Shown here piece after piece: positions 1-12,168 of a stretch of 64,000 nt of DNA. The translations under genes and the position numbers were made by a program. The first letter of the stretch is position 1. Each line of letters starts with the position of its first letter. The notes beneath the pieces were generated by a model. It was given only the letters and a program-made list of their open reading frames with translations, ran no database searches and was not told the DNA's origin. The stretch is taken from NCBI RefSeq assembly GCF_003286085.1, contig NW_020825582.1, forward strand, positions 1-64,000, written 5' to 3'. Source of the stretch: Drosophila persimilis. Lineage: Eukaryota > Arthropoda > Insecta > Diptera > Drosophilidae.

Positions 1-123
1 GCACGCACTCTTTGTCGTGTCGTTTAATATTAGCGGCTGCCGGAGGAGAGCCATACTGACTTAGTATCGGGTATAACCGTAGAGTTGCGGTGTCCGCAGC
101 AACTCACAACGTTCCCCCTCGTT
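1..123 (+). repeat. DINE-1-like unit 0, 3' tail only
   Basis: This is the last part of a unit cut by the window edge. It contains the subterminal AGTATCGGGTATAA and the terminal CCCCCTCG, followed by the TT spacer that joins it to the next unit. No coding content is seen. Confidence 0.8.
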
Positions 124-1229
124 ATATCCGATACTCAAAATGAGTATTGGGGTATATTAGATTTGTGGTAAAAGTGGATGTGTGTTGTAACGTCCAGAAG
201 GAATCGTTTCCGACCCCATAAAGTATATATATTCTTGATCAGCATCAATAGCCGAGTCGATTGAGCCATGTCTGTCTGTCCGTCTGTCCGTCCGTCCGCC
301 TGTCCGTCCCCTTCAGCGCCTAATGCTCAAAGACTATAGGAGCCAGAGCAACGATGTTTTGGATCCAAACTTCTGTGATATGTCACTGCTGCAAAAATAT
401 TTCAAAACTTTGCCCCGCCCACTTCCGCCCCCACAAAGGGCGAAAATCTGTGGCATCCACAATTTTAAAGATACGAGAAAACCAAAAACGCAGAATCGTA
501 GAGAATGACCATATCTTTTAGACTGCAGAATCTGAATTGGATCGTATTATTATTATAGCCAGCATCAAGAAAACAATTTCATTTTTTCTCGCCCTGTCTC
601 TCTCTAACACACACGTAGCATAGGCGGCTTTGCTTAGAGTAAAACATTAGCGCCAGATCTCAGAGACTATAAAAGCTAGAGCAACCAAATTTGGTATCCA
701 CACTCCTAATATATCGGACCGAGACGAGTTTGTTTCAAAATTTCGCCACACCCCCTTCCGCCCCCGCAAAGAATGCAAATATGGGGATATTCACAAATCT
801 CAGAGACTATTAAAGCTAGAGTAACCAAATTTGGTATCCGTACTCCTGTTAGATCTCACTATAAAACGTATATCTCAAAATTTCGCCCCACCCCCCTCCG
901 CCCACACAAAGGACGAAAATCTGTTGCATCCACAATATTGCAGATTCGAGAAAACTAAAAACGCAGAATCATAGATAATGACCATATCTATCAGGTTGCT
1001 GAATCTGGATCAGATCAGATCATTTTTATATCCAAAAGGAACAAATCAATTTGCAGTGGCTACGCAGCGCCAGACGTCACGCTCAGACTGATTTTCTGTC
1101 TCTCTCGCACGCACTCTTTGTCGTGTCGTTTAATATTAGCGGCTGCCGGAGGAGAGCCATACTGACTTAGTATCGGGTATAACCGTAGAGTTGCGGTGTC
1201 CGCAGCAACTCACAACGTTCTCCCTCGTT
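124..1229 (+). repeat. DINE-1-like satellite unit 1 (1106 bp, three-block type)
   Basis: This is the reference unit. It starts ATATCCGATACT, carries the small hairpin ATACTCAAAATGAGTAT, then a leader with AAGTATATATATTCTTGATC and CCGAGTCGAT, then the CTGTCCGTCC microsatellite. Three diverged blocks follow, each beginning with CTCA(A/G)AGACTAT and a purine-rich GCTAGAGCAAC word. Near the end is AGTATCGGGTATAA, the exact inverse of the TTATACCCGATACT at the start, about 45 bp from the terminal CCCCCTCG. Subterminal inverted repeats, a terminal hairpin, a central microsatellite and a TT junction are the described features of Drosophila DINE-1/Helentron-associated elements. The leader words also match INE-1 as I remember it. 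No transposase or Rep frame is present, so the unit is non-autonomous. The short ORFs of about 61 aa in it are chance frames. Confidence 0.8.
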
Positions 1230-2306
1230 ATACCCGATACTCAAAATGAGTATTGGGGTATATTAGATTTGTGGTAAAAGTGGATGTGTGTAACGTCCAG
1301 AAGGAATCGTTTCCGACCCCATAAAGTATATATATTCTTGATCAGCATCAATAGCCGAGTCGATTGAGCCATGTCTGTCTGTCCGTCTGTCCGTCCGTCC
1401 GTCTGTCCGTCCCCTTCAGCGCCTAATGCTCAAAGACTATAGGAGCCAGAGCAACGATGTTTTGGATCCAAACTTCTGTGATATGTCACTGCTGCAAAAA
1501 TATTTCAAAACTTTGCCCCGCCCACTTCCGCCCCCACAAAGGGCGAAAATCTGTGGCATCCACAATTTTAAAGATACGAGAAAACCAAAAACGCAGAATC
1601 GTAGAGAATGACCATATCTTTTAGACTGCGGAATCTGAATTGGATCGTATTATTATTATAGCCAGCATCAAGAAAACAATTTCATTTTTTCTCGCCCTGT
1701 CTCTCTCTAACACACACGTAGCATAGGCGGCTTTGCTTAGAGTAAAACATTAGCGCCAGATCTCAGAGACTATAAAAGCTAGAGCAACCAAATTTGGTAT
1801 CCACACTCCTAATATATCGGACCGAGACGAGTTTGTTTCAAAATTTCGCCACACCCCCTTCCGCCCCCGCAAAGAATGCAAATATGGGGATATTCACAAA
1901 TCTCAGAGACTATTAAAGCTAGAGTAACCAAATTTGGTATCCGCACTTCTGTTAGATCTCACTATAAAACGTATATCTCAAAATTTCGCCCCACCCCCCT
2001 CCGCCCACACAAAGAACGAAAATCTGTTGCATCCACAATATTGCAGATTCGAGAAAACTAAAAACGCAGAATCATAGATAATGACCATATCTATCAGGTT
2101 GCTGAATCTGGATCAGATCAGATAATTGTTATAGCCAAAAGGAACAAATCAATTTGCAGTGGCTACGCAGCGCCAGACGTCACGCTCAGACTCTTTGTCG
2201 TGTCGTTTAATATTAGCGGCTGCCGGAGGAGAGCCATACTGACTTAGTATCGGGTATAACCGTAGAGTTGCGGTGTCCGCAGCAACTCACAACGTTCTCC
2301 CTCGTT
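1230..2306 (+). repeat. DINE-1-like satellite unit 2 (1077 bp)
   Basis: Same architecture as unit 1, head to tail with a TT spacer. It lacks about 29 bp between two ACT words in the tail near 2190, where CGCTCAGACT runs straight into CTTTGTCG. Confidence 0.8.
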
Positions 2307-3410
2307 ATACCCGATACTCAAAATGAGTATTGGGGTATATTAGATTTGTGGTAAAAGTGGATGTGTGTAACGTCCAGAAGGAATCGTTTCCGACCCCATA
2401 AAGTATATATATTCTTGATCAGCATCAATAGCCGAGTCGATTGAGCCATGTCTGTCTGTCCGTCTGTCCGTCCGTCCGTCTGTCCGTCCCCTTCAGCGCC
2501 TAATGCTCAAAGACTATAAGAGCTAGAGCAACGATGTTTTGGATCCAGACCTCTGTGATATGTCACTGCTCCAAAAATATTTCAAAACTTTGCCCCGCCC
2601 ACTTCCGCCCCCACAAAGGGCGAAAATCTGTGGCATACACAATTTCGACGATACGAGAAAACTAAAAACGCAGAATCGTAGAAGATGACTATATCTTACA
2701 GAGTGCAAAATCTGAAGCAGATCGTATTATTATTATAGCCAGAATCACGAAAACAATTTCACTCTTTCTCGCTCTGTCTCACTCTAACACACAGGTTTCA
2801 TGGTCGGTTTTGCCAATTGCAAAATATGAGTTCAAGGATCTCAGAACCCATAAGAGCTAGAGCAACCAAATTTGGTATCCACACTCCTAATATATCGGAC
2901 CGAGACGAGTTTGTTTCAAAATTTCGCCACACCCCCTTCCGCCCCCGCAAAGAATGCAAATATGGGGATATTCACAAATCTCAGAGACTATTAAAGCTAG
3001 AGTAACCAAATTTGGTATCCGCACTTCTGTTAGATCTCACTATAAAACGTATATCTCAAAATTTCGCCCCACCCCCCTCCGCCCACACAAAGGACGAAAA
3101 TCTGTTGCATCCACAATATTGCAGATTCGAGAAAACTAAAAACGCAGAATCATAGATAATGACCATATCTATCAGGTTGCTGAATCTGGATCAGATCAGA
3201 TAATTGTTATAGCCAAAAGGAACAAATCAATTTGCAGTGGCTACGCAGCGCCAGACGTCACGCTCAGACTGATTTTCTGTCTCTCTCGCACGCACTCTTT
3301 GTCGTGTCGTTTAATATTAGCGGCTGCCGGAGGAGAGCCATACTGACTTAGTATCGGGTATAACCGTAGAGTTGCGGTGTCCGCAGCAACTCACAACGTT
3401 CCCCCTCGTT
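2307..3410 (+). repeat. DINE-1-like satellite unit 3 (1104 bp), chimera of two subtypes
   Basis: The first internal block is of the rarer subtype Y. Its marks are AATTTCGACGATACGAG near 2643, ACACACAGGTTTCATGG near 2788 and GAGTTCAAGGATCTCAG near 2829. The rest, from about 2880, is of the array subtype X (CACTCCTAATATATCGG, GAGACGAGTTTG). It therefore looks like a recombination or conversion product. Confidence 0.8.
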
Positions 3411-4612
3411 ATATCCGATACTCAAAATGAGTATTGGGGTATATTAGATTTGTGGTAAAAGTGGATGTGTGTAACGTCCAGAAGGAATCGTTTCCGACCC
3501 CATAAAGTATATATATTCTTGATCAGCATCAATAGCCGAGTCGATTGAGCCATGTCTGTCTGTCCGTCCGTCCGTCTGTCCGTCTGTCCGTCCGTCCGTC
3601 TGTCCGTCCCCTTCAGCGCCTAATGCTCAAAGACTATAAGAGCTAGAGCAACGATGTTTTGGATCCAGACTTCTGTGATATGTCACTGCTCCAAAAATAT
3701 TTCAAAACTTTGCCCCGCCCACTTCCGCCCCCACAAAGGGCGAAAATCTGTGGCATCCACAATTTTAAAGATACGAGAAAACCAAAAACGCAGAATCGTA
3801 GAGAATGACCATATCTTTTAGACTGCGGAATCTGAATTGGATCGTATTATTATTATAGCCAGCATCAAGAAAACAATTTCATTTTTTCTCGCCCTGTCTC
3901 TCTCTAACACACACGTAGCATAGGCGGCTTTGCTTAGAGTAAAACATTAGCGCCAGATCTCAGAGACTATAAAAGCTAGAGCAACCAAATTTGGTATCCA
4001 CACTCCTAATATATCGGACCGAGACGAGTTTGTTTCAAAATTTCGCCACACCCCCCTCCGCCCAAACAAAGGACGAAAATCTGTTGCATCCACAATATTG
4101 CAGATTCGAGAAAACTAAAAACGCAGAATCATAGATAATGACCATATCTATCAGGTTGCTGAATCTGGATCAGATCAGATAATTTTTATAGCCAAAAGGA
4201 ACAAATCAATTTGCAGTGGCTACGCAGCGCCCGACGTCACGCTCAGACTGATTTTCTGTCTCTCTCGCACGCACTCTTTGTCGTGTCGTTTAATATTAGC
4301 GGCGTCTGCCGGAGGAGAGCCATACTGACTAAGTATCGGGTATAACTGTAGAGTTGCGGTGTCCGTAGCAACTCACAGCGTTCCCCCTCGTTTGTAATGT
4401 AAAGTGCCTTATTTCCCTGTAACATTATGTAAAATGTCCCAACCATGTTAAGTGTAGTGGTTCAGCTGTTAACAGCTGTTAGAAATATTTGTAAATGCGT
4501 TAAAATGTAAAAATTGCGAAAACAAATAAAACGAGGGGGAACGTTGTGAGTTGCTGCGGACACCGCAGCGAGTAAAATTGGACTGATTGGCCACAGTGAC
4601 CCTCAGCTAATT
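3411..4612 (+). repeat. DINE-1-like satellite unit 4 (1202 bp, short-block, with tail insert)
   Basis: Blocks 2 and 3 are fused at AAAATTTCGCC, losing about 143 bp against unit 1. The unit end is followed by a segment of about 225 bp (TTGTAATGTAAAGTGCC to CCCTCAGCTAA) in which the terminal CCCCCTCGTT is met by an inverted AACGAGGGGGAACG arm. Confidence 0.78.
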
Positions 4613-5943
4613 ATACCCGATACTCAAAATGAGTATTGGGGTATATTAGATTTGTGGTCAAAGTGGATGTGTGTAACGTCCAGAAGGAATCGTTTCCGAC
4701 CCCATTAAGTATATATATTCTTGATCAGCATCAATAGCCGAGTCGAATGAGCCATGTCTGTCTGTCCGTCTGTCCGTCCGTCCGTCTGTCCGTCCCCTTC
4801 AGCGCCTAATGCTCAAAGACTATAGGAGCCAGAGCAACGATGTTTTGGATCCAAACTTCTGTGATATGTCACTGCTGCAAAAATATTTCAAAACTTTGCC
4901 CCGCCCACTTCCGCCCCCACAAAGGGCGAAAATCTGTGGCATCCACAATTTTAAAGATACGAGAAAACCAAAAACGCAGAAACGTAGAGAATGACCATAT
5001 CTTTTAGACTGCAGAATCTGAATTGGATCGTATTATTATTATAGCCAGCATCAAGAAAACAATTTCATTTTTTCTCGCCCTGTCTCTCTCTAACACACAC
5101 GTAGCATAGGCGGCTTTGCTTAGAGTAAAACATTAGCGCCAGATCTCAGAGACTATAAAAGCTAGAGCAACCAAATTTGGTATCCACACTCCTAATATAT
5201 CGGACCGAGACGAGTTTGTTTCAAAATTTCGCCACACCCCCTTCCGCCCCCGCAAAGAATGCAAATATGGGGATATTCACAAATCTCAGAGACTATTAAA
5301 GCTAGAGTAACCAAATTTGGTATCCGCACTTCTGTTAGATCTCACTATAAAACGTATATCTCAAAATTTCGCCCCACCCCCTTCCGCCCACACAAAGGAC
5401 GAAAATCTGTTGCATCCACAATATTGCAGATTTGAGAAAACTAAAAACGCAGAATCATAGATAACGACTATATCTATCAGATCGCTGAATCTGGATCAGA
5501 TCAGATCATTTTTATAGCCAAAAGGAACAAATCAATTTGCAGTGGCTACGCAGCGCCCGACGTCACGCTCAGACTGATTTTCTGTCTCTCTCGCACGCAC
5601 TCTTTGTCGTGTCGTTTAATATTAGCGGCGTCTGCCGGAGGAGAGCCATACTGACTAAGTATCGGGTATAACTGTAGAGTTGCGGTGTCCGCAGCAACTC
5701 ACAGCGTTCCCCCTCGTTTGTAATGTAAAGTGCCTTATTTCTCTGTAACATTATGTAAAATGTCCCAACCATGTTAAGTGTAGTGGTTCAGCTGTTAAAA
5801 TAACAGCTTTTAGAAATATTTGTAAATGCGTTAAAATGTCAAAACTGCGAAAACAAATAAAACGAGGGGGAACGTTGTGAGTTGCTGCGGACACCGCAGC
5901 GAGTAAAATAGGACTGATTGGCCACAGTGACCCTCAGCTAATT
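4613..5943 (+). repeat. DINE-1-like satellite unit 5 (1331 bp, three-block, with tail insert)
   Basis: Full three-block unit plus the tail insert of about 225 bp with inverted arms. The next unit follows after CAGCTAATT. Confidence 0.78.
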
Positions 5944-6906
5944 ATACCCGATACTCAAAATGAGTATTGGGGTATATTAGATTTGTGGTCAAAGTGGATG
6001 TGTGTAACGTCCAGAAGGAATCGTTTCCGACCCCATAAAGTATATATATTCTTGATCAGCATCAATAGCCGAGTCGATTGAGCCATGTCTGTCTGTCCGT
6101 CTGTCCGTCCGTCCGTCTGTCCGTCCCCTTCAGCGCCTAATGCTCAAAGACTATAGGAGCCAGAGCAACGATGTTTTGGATCCAAACTTCTGTGATATGT
6201 CACTGCTGCAAAAATATTTCAAAACTTTGCCCCGCCCACTTCCGCCCCCACAAAGGGCGAAAATCTGTGGCATCCACATTTATAAAGATACGAGAAAACC
6301 AAAAACGAAGAATCGTAGATAATGACCATATCTTTCAGACTGCAGAATCTGAATTGGATCGTATTATTATTATAGCCAGCATCAAGAAAACAATTTCATT
6401 TTTTCTCGCCCTGTCTCTCTCTAACACACACGTAGCATAGGCGGCTTTGCTTAGAGTAAAACATTAGCGCCAGATCTCAGAGACTATAAAAGCTAGAGCA
6501 ACCAAATTTGGTATCCACACTCCTAATATATCGGACCGAGACGAGTTTGTTTCAAAATTTCGCCCCACCCCCCTCCGCCCACACAAAGGACGAAAATCTG
6601 TTGCATCCACAATATTGCAGATTCGAGAAAACTAAAAACGCAGAATCATAGATAATGACCATATCTATCAGGTTGCTGAATCTGGATCATATCAGATAAT
6701 TGTTATAGCCAAAAGGAACAAATCAATTTGCAGTGGCTACGCAGCGCCAGACGTCACGCTCAGACTGATTTTCTGTCTCTCTCGCACGCACTCTTTGTCG
6801 TGTCGTTTAATATTAGCGGCTGCCGGAGGAGAGCCATACTGACTTAGTATCGGGTATAACCGTAGAGTTGCGGTGTCCGCAGCAACTCACAACGTTCCCC
6901 CTCGTT
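5944..6906 (+). repeat. DINE-1-like satellite unit 6 (963 bp, short-block)
   Basis: Blocks 2 and 3 are fused at AAAATTTCGCC near 6555. A chance frame of 89 aa arises here from one base change near 6310 and is not a gene. Confidence 0.8.
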
Positions 6907-7869
6907 ATATCCGATACTCAAAATGAGTATTGGGGTATATTAGATTTGTGGTCAAAGTGGATGTGTGTAACGTCCAGAAGGAATCGTTTCCGACCCCATA
7001 AAGTATATATATTCTTGATCAGCATCAATAGCCGAGTCGATTGAGCCATGTCTGTCTGTCCGTCTGTCCGTCCGTCCGTCTGTCCGTCCCCTTCAGCGCC
7101 TAATGCTCAAAGACTATAGGAGCCAGAGCAACGATGTTTTGGATCCAAATTTCTGTGATATGTCACTGCTGCAAAAATATTTCAAAACTTTGCCCCGCCC
7201 ACTTCCGCCCTCACAAAGGGCGAAAATCTGTGGCATCCACAATTTTAAAGATACGAGAAAACCAAAAACGCAGAATCGTAGAGAATGACCATATCTTTTA
7301 GACTGCAGAATCTGAATTGGATCGTATTATTATTATAGCCAGCATCAAGAAAACAATTTCATTTTTTCTCGCCCTGTCTCTCTCTAACACACACGTAGCA
7401 TAGGCGGCTTTGTTTAGAGTAAAACATTAGCGCCAGATCTCAGAGACTATAAAAGCTAGAGCAACCAAATTTGGTATCCACACTCCTAATATATCGGACC
7501 GAGACGAGTTTGTTTCAAAATTTCGCCCCACCCCCCTCCGCCCACACAAAGGACGAAAATCTGTTGCATCCACAATATTGCAGATTCGAGAAAACTAAAA
7601 ACGCAGAATCATAGATAATGACCATATCTATCAGGTTGCTGAATCTGGATCATATCAGATAATTGTTATAGCCAAAAGGAACAAATCAATTTGCAGTGGC
7701 TACGCAGCGCCAGACGTCACGCTCAGACTGATTTTCTGTCTCTCTCGCACGCACTCTTTGTCGTGTCGTTTAATATTAGCGGCTGCCGGAGGAGAGCCAT
7801 ACTGACTTAGTATCGGGTATAACCGTAGAGTTGCGGTGTCCGCAGCAACTCACAACGTTCCCCCTCGTT
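6907..7869 (+). repeat. DINE-1-like satellite unit 7 (963 bp, short-block)
   Basis: Same length and the same fused block 2/3 as unit 6, which suggests recent duplication of the short form. Confidence 0.8.
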
Positions 7870-9092
7870 ATATCCGATACTCAAAATGAGTATTGGGGTA
7901 TATTAGATTTGTGGTAAAAGTGGATGTGTGTAACGTCCAGAAGGAATCGTTTCCAACCCCATAAAGTATATATATTCTTGATCAGCATCAATAGCCGAGT
8001 CGATTGAGCCATGTCTGTCTGTCCGTCCGTCCGTCTGTCCGTCTGTCCGTCCGTCCGTCCGTCCGTCCGTCCGTCTGTCCGTCCCCTTCAGCGCCTAATG
8101 CTCAAAGACTATAGGAGCCAGAGCAACGATGTTTTGGATCCAAATTTCTGTGATATGTCACTGCTGCAAAAATATTTCAAAACTTTGCCCCGCCCACTTC
8201 CGCCCTCACAAAGGGCGAAAATCTGTGGCATCCACAATTTTAAAGATACGAGAAAACCAAAAACGCAGAATCGTAGAGAATGACCATATCTTTTAGACTG
8301 CAGAATCTGAATTGGATCGTATTATTATTATAGCCAGCATCAAGAAAACAATTTCATTTTTTCTCGCCCTGTCTCTCTCTAACACACACGTAGCATAGGC
8401 GGCTTTGCTTAGAGTAAAACATTAGCGCCAGATCTCAGAGACTATAAAAGCTAGAGCAACCAAATTTGGTATCCACACTCCTAATATATCGGACCGCGAT
8501 GAGTTTGTTTCAAAATTTCGCCCCACCCCCCTCCGCCCACACAAAGGACGAAAATCTGTTGCATCCACAATATTGCAGATTCGAGAAAACTAAAAACGCA
8601 GAATCATAGATAATGACCATATCTATCAGGTTGCTGAATCTGGATCAGATCAGATAATTGTTATAGCCAAAAGGAACAAATCAATTTGCAGTGGCTACGC
8701 AGCGCCAGACGTCACGCTCAGACTGATTTTCTGTCTCTCTCGCACGCACTCTTTGTCGTGTCGTTTAATATTAGCGGCGTCTGCCGGAGGAGAGCCATAC
8801 TGACTAAGTATCGGGTATAACTGTAGAGTTGCGGTGTCCGCAGCAACTCACAGCGTTCCCCCTCGTTTGTAATGTAAAGTGCCTTATTTCTCTGTAACAT
8901 TATGTAAAATGTCCCAACCATGTTAAGTGTAGTGGTTCAGCTGTTAAAATAACAGCTTTTAGAAATATTTGTAAATGCGTTAAAATGTAAAAACTGCGAA
9001 AACAAATAAAACGAGGGGGAACGTTGTGAGTTGCTGCGGACACCGCAGCGAGTAAAATAGGACTGATTGGCCACAGTGACCCTCAGCTAATT
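7870..9092 (+). repeat. DINE-1-like satellite unit 8 (1223 bp, short-block, with tail insert)
   Basis: Expanded GTCCGTCC microsatellite (8013-8085), fused block 2/3, and the tail insert with inverted arms at about 8868-9092. Confidence 0.78.
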
Positions 9093-10063
9093 ATACCCGA
9101 TACTCAAAATGAGTATTGGGGTATATTAGATTTGAAGTCAAGGTGGATGTGTGTAACGTCCAGAAGGAATCGTTTCCGACCCCATAAAGTATATATATTC
9201 TTGATCAGCATCAATAGCCGAGTCGATTGAGCCATGTCTGTCTGTCCGTCTGTCCGTCTGTCCGTCCGTCCGTCTGTCCGTCCCCTTCAGCGCCTAATGC
9301 TCAAAGACTATAGGAGCCAGAGCAACGATGTTTTGGATCCAAACTTCTGTGATATGTCACTGCTGCAAAAATATTTCAAAACTTTGCCCCGCCCACTTCC
9401 GCCCTCACAAAGGGCGAAAATCTGTGGCATCCACAATTTTAAAGATACGAGAAAACCAAAAACGCAGAATCGTAGAGAATGACCATATCTTTTAGACTGC
9501 GGAATCTGAATTGGATCGTATTATTATTATAGCCAGCATCAAGAAAACAATTTCATTTTTTCTCGCCCTGTCTCTCTCTAACACACACGTAGCATAGGCG
9601 GCTTTGCTTAGAGTAAAACATTAGCGCCAGATCTCAGAGACTATAAAAGCTAGAGCAACCAAATTTGGTATCCACACTCCTAATATATCGGACCGAGACG
9701 AGTTTGTTTCAAAATTTCGCCCCACCCCCCTCCGCCCACACAAAGGACGAAAATCTGTTGCATCCACAATATTGCAGATTCGAGAAAACTAAAAACGCAG
9801 AATCATAGATAATGACCATATCTATCAGGTTGCTGAATCTGGATCAGATCAGATAATTGTTATAGCCAAAAGGAACAAATCAATTTGCAGTGGCTACGCA
9901 GCGCCAGACGTCACGCTCAGACTGATTTTCTGTCTCTCTCGCACGCACTCTTTGTCGTGTCGTTTAATATTAGCGGCTGCCGGAGGAGAGCCATACTGAC
10001 TTAGTATCGGGTATAACCGTAGAGTTACGGTGTCCGCAGCAACTCACAACGTTCCCCCTCGTT
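9093..10063 (+). repeat. DINE-1-like satellite unit 9 (971 bp, short-block)
   Basis: Short-block unit. It has a private GAAGTCAAGGTGG variant in the leader near 9134 and GAGTTACGGTG near 10023. Confidence 0.8.
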
Positions 10064-12168
10064 ATATCCGATACTCAAAATGAGTATTGGGGTATATTAG
10101 ATTTGTGGTAAAAGTGGATGTGTGTAACGTCCAGAAGGAATCGTTTCCGACCCTATAAAGTATATATATTCTTGATCAGCATCAATAGCCGAGTCGATTG
10201 AGCCCTGTCTGTCTGTCCGTCCGTCCGTCTGTCCGTCCCCTTCAGCGCCTAATGCTCAAAGACTATAAGAGCTAGAACAACGATGTTTTAGATCCAGACT
10301 TCTGTGATATGTCACTGCTCCAAAAATATTTCAAAACTTTGCCCCGCCCACTTCCGCCCCCACAAAGGGCGAAAATCTGTGGCATCCACAATTTTAAAGA
10401 TACGAGAAAACCAAAAACGCAGAATCGTAGAGAATGACCATATCTTTTAGACTGCGGAATCTGAATTGGATCGTATTATTATTATAGCCAGCATCAAGAA
10501 AACAATTTCCTTTTTTCTCGCCCTGTCTCTCTCTAACACACACGTAGCATAGGCGGCTTTGCTTAGAGTAAAACATTAGCGCCTGATCTCAGAGACTATA
10601 AAAGCTAGAGCAACCAAATTTGGTATCCACACTCCTAATATATCGGACCGAGACGAGTTTGTTTCAAAATTTCGCCCCACCCCCCTCCGCCCACACAAAG
10701 GACGAAAATCTGTTGCATCCACAATATTGCAGATTCGAGAAAACTAAAAACGCAGAATCATAGATAATGACCATATCTATCAGGTTGCTGAATCTGGATC
10801 AGATCAGATAATTTTTATAGCCAAAAGGAACAAATCAATTTGCAGTGGCTACGCAGCGCCCGACGTCACGCTCAGACTGATTTTCTGTCTCTCTCGCACG
10901 GATGGGGGTGGGGCGAAATTCTGAGATATACGTTTTATAGTGACATCTTAAAGGAGTGTGTGTACCAAATTTGGTTACTCTAGCCTTAATAGTCTCTGAG
11001 ATTTGTGGTTGCCTCAGATTTTCGTCCTTTGCGGGGGCGGAAGGGGGTGTGGCGAAATTTGGACATGAAACGGTCAAGGTTCGATATCACAGGAGTGTGG
11101 ATACCAAATTTGGTTGCTCTGGCTTTTATAGGTTCTGAGATCCTTGAACTCATATTTTGCAATTGGCAAAACCGACCATGAAACCTGTGTGTTAGAGTGA
11201 GACAGAGCGAGAAAGAGTGAAATTGTTTTCGTGATTCTGGCTATAATAATTATACGATCTGGTTCAGATTTTGCACTCTAGAAGATATGGTCATCTTCTA
11301 CGATTCTGCGTCTTTAGTTTTCTCGTATCGTCGAAATTGTGGATGCCACAGATTTTCGCCCTTTGTGGGGGCGGAAGTGGGCGGGGCAAAGTTTTGAAAT
11401 ATTTTTGGAGCAGTGACATATCACAGAAGTCTGGATCTAAAACATCGTTGTTCTAGCTCTTATAGTCTTTGAGCATTAGGCGCTGAAGGGGACGGACAGA
11501 CGGACAGACGGACGGACGGACAGACAGACAGGGCTCAATCGACTCGGCTATTGATGCTGATCAAGAATATATATACTTTATAGGGTCGGAAACGATTCCT
11601 TCTGGACGTTACACACATCCACTTTTACCACAAATCTAATATACCCCAATACTCATTTTGAGTATCGGGTATAAAAACGCAGAATCATAGATAATGACCA
11701 TATCTATAAGGTTGCTGAATCTGGATCAGATCAGATAATTTTTATAGCCAAAAGGAACAAATCAATTTGCAGTGGCTACGCAGCGCCAGACGTCACGCTC
11801 AGACTGATTTTCTGTCTCTCTCGCACGCACTCTTTGTCGTGTCGTTTAATATTAGCGGCGTCTGCCGGAGGAGAGCCATACTGACTAAGTATCGGGTATA
11901 ACTGTAGAGTTGCGGTGTCCGCAGCAACTCACAGCGTTCCCCCTCGTTTGTAATGTAAAGTGCCTTATTTCTCTGTAACATTATGTAAAATGTCCCAACC
12001 ATGTTAAGTGTAGTGGTTCAGCTGTTAACAGCTTTTAGAAATATTTGTAAATGCGTTAAAATGTAAAAATTGCGAAAACAAATAAAACGAGGGGGAACGT
12101 TGTGAGTTGCTGCGGACACCGCAGCGAGTAAAATAGGACTGATTGGCCACAGTGACCCTCAGCTAATT
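10064..12168 (+). repeat. DINE-1-like satellite unit 10, interrupted by an inverted partial copy
   Basis: This is a short-block unit with a tail insert. After CTCTCGCACG at 10900 it is broken by an inverted subtype-Y fragment (10901-11672). It resumes at AAAAACGCAG (11673), repeating the 155 bp that lie before the break (10746-10900 and 11673-11827). It is the first unit of the higher-order repeat. Confidence 0.78.
10901..11672 (-). repeat. Inverted partial DINE-1-like copy, subtype Y
   Basis: On the minus strand this reads from ATACCCGATACTCAAAATGAG (start at 11672), through the microsatellite, block 1, block 2 and part of block 3. It stops at CCCCACCCCCATC and so lacks the unit tail. Subtype-Y marks are present (AATTTCGACGATACGAG, CACACAGGTTTCATGG, GACCGTTTCATG). 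Together with the direct copy on its left it forms a long inverted repeat. Confidence 0.85.

Noticed and set aside
323-508. 61-aa frame starting MLKDYRSQSNDV, repeated in most units
   Set aside because: It is conserved only because the DNA repeat is conserved. It overlaps a microsatellite-led non-coding block, has no domain, and the other block frames (MQIWGYSQ, MHSRRYG) are similar chance products.
4243-4446. 67-aa minus-strand frame MVGTFYIMLQ, present in many units
   Set aside because: It crosses the end of a DINE unit and the tail insert, including the inverted arm. No gene-like features.
8011-8283. Frames starting MSVCPSVRLSVCPSVRPSVR
   Set aside because: Translated CTGTCCGTCC microsatellite plus block 1. 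Length varies with repeat number.
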